The position numbers were made by a program, and so were the translations under genes. Source: Oscarella lobularis (taxonomy: Eukaryota; Porifera; Homoscleromorpha; Homosclerophorida; Oscarellidae). From it: DNA of 64,000 bases. The stretch is from assembly GCF_947507565.1 (NCBI RefSeq), contig NC_089189.1, positions 930,001-994,000 on the forward strand, given 5' to 3'. Under the pieces are notes generated by a model that saw nothing but the letters and a program-made list of their open reading frames with translations, ran no database searches and was not told where the DNA came from. This document shows, piece after piece, positions 58,674 to 64,000 of the stretch. Each line of letters starts with the position of its first letter. The first letter of the stretch is position 1.

Positions 58674-61152
58674 ATGGAAACTCTATCAAGAAGCAGCTCT
58701 AAGCTCGAACCGACTCCAGTCAACTGGAGGGTGATTCTAGTCTCGTTCACAATACTGGTAAGAGAGCCTGCGCGTAGAAGGCTCAAGAACGCGTAGCAGG
58801 TGTACTGTCTGCAGACAGCTAGTTCATCGACCATTTCTATGCTGTTTCCTTACTTGCCTTGGATGGTTAGGGTAAGCCGGACGAAGAGACTGAGCCCTAG
58901 TGCCATCGTCTTCTTCTTTTATGCATAGAAATTCAGAGTAAATGGAGAATTTGTACAAGAGGAAGACGTAGGTACGGAGATTACATTATTAGTTACAGTA
59001 GTTGCTAGTAAATGGTCAGACGATCATCTGCCTTTTTTGACGTAAGTTTAAAATTGCCAGGAATTTTCTATTTTTTTTCTAAAGCTGACCTCTTACTTAT
59101 ATTGGGGTTTTCTTTCCTCAGGGTACTACGCTGGATTTGTTGCCTCCGCATATTTCTTTGGACGATTTTTCGCATGGTGCAAAAGCCGAGCAAATAGACG
59201 ACGAAAAAAATCGATTTGACGTCTTAGCTACTTTTGGGGAATATTAGCCGACAAAAAAGGCCGTCGACTGACAGTCCTCGTAAGCGGAAGCGGAATAGCA
59301 GTCTTCACCTTCATGTTCGGATTCACCAATACACGCTTGGGCTTGGCATGGGCAATGGTAACGAGATTTCTAAGCGGCGCAAGCAACGGTACGTGAACGT
59401 ATGTTATTTAAAAAACATTATTGTTAGGTAACGATATTAATATTTAATTAGAATATAAATTCTCGACAATTCTGTTTTTTAATTAATTAATTATCTGATG
59501 CTCTTTTTAGGTGTCGTTGGAGCGTCCAAAGCGACTGTAGCCGACGTATCGGATGACACAAACCAGGCTTTGGGAATGACGTTCGTCGAAGCCTCCTGGG
59601 GATTGGGTCTCGTCGTCGGTCCAGCCCTCGGTGGACTCCTCGCCGAACCGGTGCGACAGTATCCCGGTACGTTTTCTTCAGGAGGTAAGCAGGAGATCGG
59701 CATTCATGAATAGATAAGGGGAGACCTTCTTCTAAGGATTTCTCGAGACGTTTCCTTATTTCTTGCCGTGCACTGTGACCGCTTCTCTCTTCGCGATTGG
59801 TCTCGTGCTCGTCTTTTTTCTTCTTCCGGAAACGTTGCGTAAACGGTGCGCAGGGGGGGAATAATTCGTGCTTTAGTTATTAGAAGTATTTATAGTGGGT
59901 CGTCGTACAACGTCGATGAAGTAGAGGCATCTGTGCTGTACGTACGTCCAGTGGGAAATGACGATGATGGCTCTGTCAGCATAGAAAGAACGAAAGAGAA
60001 CAACGATACTTTCGTCCAAGACATAGATACTGTTGCTGATGAGTCAGAACCGAAGGCGTATGTACGCGAGAGCAATGGAGTGTGGACTCGATTTCGTGGC
60101 TTGGGAAGACGAGCGAGACGAGCCAGCGTGACTGCGATTAAAGACTCGACCTGGTGGAACATACTGAAGTATAAAAGATAGAGTTCGAGTATTTTGAAAA
60201 ATAGTTTTTTTTGACTAGGATCAAGGGAGCGAGAATGTCAATAGCCACATATTGCGTCATTTCCTTTTCTGTGGTCGGTTTCGACGAACTGGCGAGCGTG
60301 TGGATGGCCACGAAGTCTTATAGAGGTTGTTCAGATTAATACTGTAATTCTATGTATCATAGCCATTTTACTTTTGGCCTGTAGATGTACCAGTACTTTA
60401 ACATCTTTTCCTTTGTAGGTGGACTGGGTTTCAGCGAAAAAGAAATCGGCATATCGCAAGCAGTTCTATCAGTCGTACTGGTTCCCGTTCAGATTATTTT
60501 TGTGCGCAAAGTAAGTCTTTGGGTGCTCTCTATCTCGATCTAATATACGCTTGGTGTATGTAGCTGGAGAAGAAACTCGGCTCATTGATGGTACATATAT
60601 ATCTCTTTATTTACTATAGTCGTTTTCTATGCGATGCAGACGTTCTACGCGGCTTGTACTGTCTGTGTACTCATCACCGCTTCTTTGCCCGCGTTGTCGT
60701 CTATAGAAAAGTGCGTGCAGCTGCATTTTTCGTATCTTTTTATTCTTATTTCCTACATAGTTCTGCGGCCCTGTGGACCATGCTTTTGGTCAGTCTCATT
60801 TTCTTGCGGTTCTGCATGGGCGTCACCTTTATCATGGTATCCATCTGTATGAATAATTCGGTGCCAAAATATCGTGTCGGCGCCATCAACGGTCTTTCCG
60901 TTTCGCTGACTGCTCTAACGAGGTGCAATCAGTGCATGTGTCCAAGTAGGGTTTTGATTATATATATTTAGAACCTTTTCTCCGTCCGTTGGCGGCTCTC
61001 TTTTTGCTTGGAGCATCGGCTGGGGAGAAGGTCATCTGGGATTTCCTTTTGGACATCACTTGGTATTTTATTTCTTTTCTATTGTGTATCTCGTAGCACT
61101 GCTTTTGTCGGTGAACCTACCGAGTAGCCTTCAAAAGCAGAAGAAACAATAA
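58674..61152 (+). CDS. ZIFL-like major facilitator transporter, copy 2
   Basis: Tandem paralogue of the preceding gene with the same exon structure. It starts METLSRSSSKLEPTPVNWRV. Motif A is in LSYFWGILADKKGRRLTV; the copy has short introns throughout and no element insertion. Motif C: GLGLVVGPALGGLLAEPV. The central loop is more acidic and slightly longer (NNDTFVQDIDTVADESEPKA). The late part includes GLGFSEKEIGISQAVLSVVL, MNNSVPKYRVGAINGLSVSL and GFPFGHHLVFYFFSIVYLVA. Introns have diverged far more than exons, so both copies look selected. An alternative in-frame start is not evident. Confidence 0.87.
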
Positions 61153-61736
61153 AACGGTCAGTCGCCTATATAGATCGCGAGTGACGACAGTGGACTTCCT
61201 TTACGCAAATGACACTCATTTGCAAGGGTTGCTTGCCTAGACTATGCTAAAATTTCAGGTCAGGGCTCCACAACTATTTTTATAAATGAGACTTCGATTT
61301 TAATTTATTAATTAGAGATCCTTCATCTCCTGGTCTGAAAGGGTCTCCTCAATGACTGGTTTTGGCCAGAATACGGAAGTGGTCAACCAGCTCTATTCGT
61401 TGGCCTATGTGACCCAACCGGGGTCAAGCGCCCGGAACCGGATCGATGCCGGGTTCAGCATCTTAGTTCGCGAAATCCGGCTTCACGGGACGTTGGATGT
61501 AAGTCGCTCGCAGTTACAAGTATCGATTACTAATTCGATTTTCGCTCTCGCGTGAGACCGTGACGTTGCCTCGCGGGATCAGTTCTCTGTTCACTCTCCT
61601 TAGACCAGAGGGCGTCTTGCATTGTAAGGAGAGGGGCGATTTTCTGAGTACGCTGCTACAGCAAGCCTCCCACCTTCATTCGGACGCGCACTAGACGTCA
61701 CCACACCTTCAGTTTTTGAAGGGCGCGTAGCTCGCC
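61153..61736. other. Intergenic, upstream of the lipid transfer gene
   Basis: A 67-codon ORF (61352-61555) shows no recognisable domain and no splice partner. The last 50 bp form the leader of the next gene. No TATA box is obvious. Confidence 0.5.
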
Positions 61737-64000
61737 ATGGTTACGCGTCGAGTTCTAACAACGCTCTCTCTGCTCGCCGTCGTCCTGTGCTCGGCCCAAG
61801 CGCGATATCGTTCGTATTCGCGAGAAGAGCTCTCCGAAGGCGCTGCACGAGACGACGCGATCACGCTGAGCTATTCCGCAGTCTCGGCACGATGTCTCGA
61901 GTACGACTACACGATGCAGGTCGAGTTTCGATCGACTAAGAGCGGAGGCTTTGGGATAGCCGCTACGGTGAGTCTGGGGAGTTTTTTCGATGGGTGTTTC
62001 TACTAGCTAAGGCTTCGAGTTCTTTTTGTATTCTTATAGCTTATGCTTCAATTATCATTTTTTGCCTGCATGATCGTTTTTTCCGTTTGCTAGGTCACGC
62101 TCGCCGTTGTCGAAGAGTACGATGGGTCGTGGCTCGTCGAAATGGACGTTAAGAATACTCGCAAGGTCGTCAGCGAAGGTCTGGCCATCGTCAAACGTGG
62201 TCAAGTGGACAGCCAACTGGAAAAGTTGTTCGCCGACGATTTCTTCTTCGTTCAAGACAGCCGAGGACTTGTTCGATCCGTATATTATCCGAGCGACACC
62301 GATCCAGAGGCGACGGCGCTGAAAAAAGGTGGGAAGTTTGAGGGGTGGGGCCCCCTTTCGCGGGACAAAAAACCGTTACTCCTCTAGGCATCCTCGCCGC
62401 GCTGAGCATCAACCTGACGATGAGCCACGAAGTCGAATACGAGTCGGACGACGCGGACGAGAGCGGATCGCATCGCGGACGCTTCTCGATCACGCCCGGC
62501 ACGCAACCGGGAGCATTTCGCATCGTCAAGACGCACAGACACGAAGACTACGCCGAATTTTCGCAAGAGAACACGAAACCAGGCGGAAGAGAAGAAGAAA
62601 GACAACATCTTGTTCATCTGGACGACAAGAGGTAGTAGACTACATCCGTTCCCACGACGATTGTTAGTTCAATCGTTTTTGTTTCTCTCTTTAGCTTCAT
62701 TCGTTCGGCGCATCGACACATCTCCGGCTATCTGCCTCATTCCGCCAAGGGCATGCGAGTCGACTCGGACACGCTGTATCGTCGATCGAACGCCGATTTG
62801 AACATACGCGGTCTCTCGAAATTGGAATTCGCGCGCATCTGCGACGGAGCGAGCGCGCAGCGTCGTCGCAGCCGCCGATCCGCCGGCGTCGACCTGAACG
62901 CCTATCGTCAGGACGACATCGCCATCAAAGACAATCTGCAACGACCGGACACGACCCCAATAGCGGGAATCGGCGACGAAGAAATTCGAATGACGTCAGA
63001 TCCTTTTGAACTGATGAATTGCGTGACGCAGGAAGCCGCCGTTGCCGAGAGATCCCAATGCCAATTGAAGCTCTTGTCCGTCATACGGAAGGACGCGATT
63101 TCCGCTCGACGCGCCGTCGACGCGATATGCAACGGCGAGAATCCGTCGTCGTTTCGCTGGCGACACGTCATCCAAGCGCTCGCCGGATCGCACTACGGTC
63201 AAGACTGTCTCGTACGTCTGATGCGAAACGATTCGCTCGCCTCGGAACGCTTCTCCGATCTTCTCATCGCGACGCACGGCGTCGACAATCCGAATCCGCG
63301 TCTCGTCGATCATTTGAAATCGGTTACCATGACGACGACATCGGACGTATTCGACATGGACGCGCGTCACGCCGCCGCCTTGTCGTTGGGTCGGCTCGCG
63401 CGCAAGGCGAACGAGCGCGGCGACGATCCGATAGCGCGCGACATCGTCGCGCATCTCGAAGCGCGACTCGTCGCCTGTCCCGTTCACGATCCCGACGAAC
63501 TGTGGAGTCAGTTCGACGATCATGCGGTCGTCTACGCGGCGGCTCTGGGCAATGCCGGTCACGACGCGAGTTTCGTTCGACTGCTCGAGTTCGCCCAGCA
63601 CAATCTGACGAACGTTCGTCGCGCCGCCATCTACGGCATGCGTCACATGACGTGGACGAAAGTCGAGCCCGTTTACGTGCGCGTAATCGTCGATCGGAAT
63701 CGTACGGAGGCGGAGAAGTTGGCCGCTATGGACGCGATGTTGAGTCACGCCGACGAGTTGAGCGGCGAGAGCGTCGAAGCGCTGGCCTCTCTCTATCACG
63801 AGTCCATCGTTCGCTATCCCGACGTGGAGAAACACTTGAAGAATTTCTTCTCGACTCGTCTCGATGATAGATCACGTGAAGTTCTCCAACGCGGACGAAT
63901 ATTGACGACGGTCGAGGAGACGAAGCAACGGCATCTGACTCGAGCGAGACGCGACTCCAAGTTGGAGCAGTTTCTCGAGACGGCGCTCAAGCCGCTCGTC
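61737..64000 (+). CDS. Secreted large lipid transfer (vitellogenin-N-like) protein, 5' part, cut by window edge
   Basis: Exons 61737-61967, 62094-62328, 62388-62631 and 62695 to beyond the edge. CGCCATGG is a strong start context. The signal peptide is MVTRRVLTTLSLLAVVLCSA. The N-terminal beta-rich part (LEYDYTMQVEFRS, WLVEMDVKN) and a long alpha-helical part (HAAALSLGRLARKANERGDD, AVVYAAALGNAGHDASFVRL, RRAAIYGMRHMTW) follow the order of the vitellogenin/MTP lipid-binding module. The helical ALGN-type repeats match its superhelix. A polybasic RRRSRRSA in exon 4 looks like a furin site. Whether this is vitellogenin, an apolipophorin-like or an MTP-like protein cannot be decided without the C-terminus. 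Confidence 0.82.

Noticed and set aside
61352..61555. 67-aa ORF upstream of the lipid transfer gene
   Set aside because: No family or exon partner recognised.
62996..63867. Long ORFs on both strands over the lipid transfer exon
   Set aside because: Shadows: the plus frame continuing from exon 3 has the vitellogenin-like helical pattern; the others are Arg/Val-rich by-products.

Overview
The window looks like compact nuclear DNA from an early-branching, probably marine, animal. The evidence is short (about 50-70 nt) GT-AG introns, TATA boxes, and animal-type genes: tropomodulin, fumarylacetoacetase, EF/X/Y/C2 phospholipase C, PLAT domains, a large lipid transfer protein and ankyrin-Roc proteins. 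A sponge, perhaps a homoscleromorph, would fit, but that is inference. All exon joins were worked out by eye from splice signals and reading frame.

Layout. 1-4262 is a ~48-bp minisatellite (about 87 units). 4263-7141 (-) is an ankyrin-array gene running into a Roc-type GTPase domain. It carries an 8-bp deletion frameshift, and its coding sequence runs into the minisatellite. 7737-9900 (-) is a complete seven-exon tropomodulin of 349 aa. 9901-11869 holds nothing I recognise. 11870-20637 is a second, 41-bp satellite (about 210 units) with higher-order duplications. 20641-21468 is unique DNA with a perfect 20-nt inverted repeat.

21469-30176 (-) is a tandem array of five intact NHL-propeller/BTB genes, each with a 16-nt first coding exon. 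30425-41547 (-) appears to be a single very large gene: six PLAT domains, a long acidic linker, then a complete phosphoinositide-specific phospholipase C core (EF hands, X, Y, C2) and a coiled-coil tail. I know of no named family with this architecture, and it is the best candidate here for something undescribed. A mobile element with a restriction-like endonuclease ORF sits in one of its introns. A divergent promoter region (41548-42431) separates it from fumarylacetoacetase (42432-44523, +).

45369-48490 (+) carries two small secreted-protein genes, one an orphan and one with two Ig-like domains. 48965-53632 (-) is an intronless 1555-aa protein with an eight-cysteine FYVE-like finger and unnamed conserved regions. 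53820-54164 (-) is a J-domain protein. 54451-58391 and 58674-61152 (+) are tandem paralogous ZIFL-like MFS transporters. An intron of the first contains an internally deleted copy of the same mobile element. 61737 to the right edge (+) is the 5' part of a secreted large lipid transfer (vitellogenin-N-like) protein.

From 4 to 41.5 kb every recognised gene is on the minus strand. After that most are plus. Two unrelated families (NHL-BTB and MFS) share a GCGC-rich element next to their TATA boxes, which suggests a common core-promoter type.
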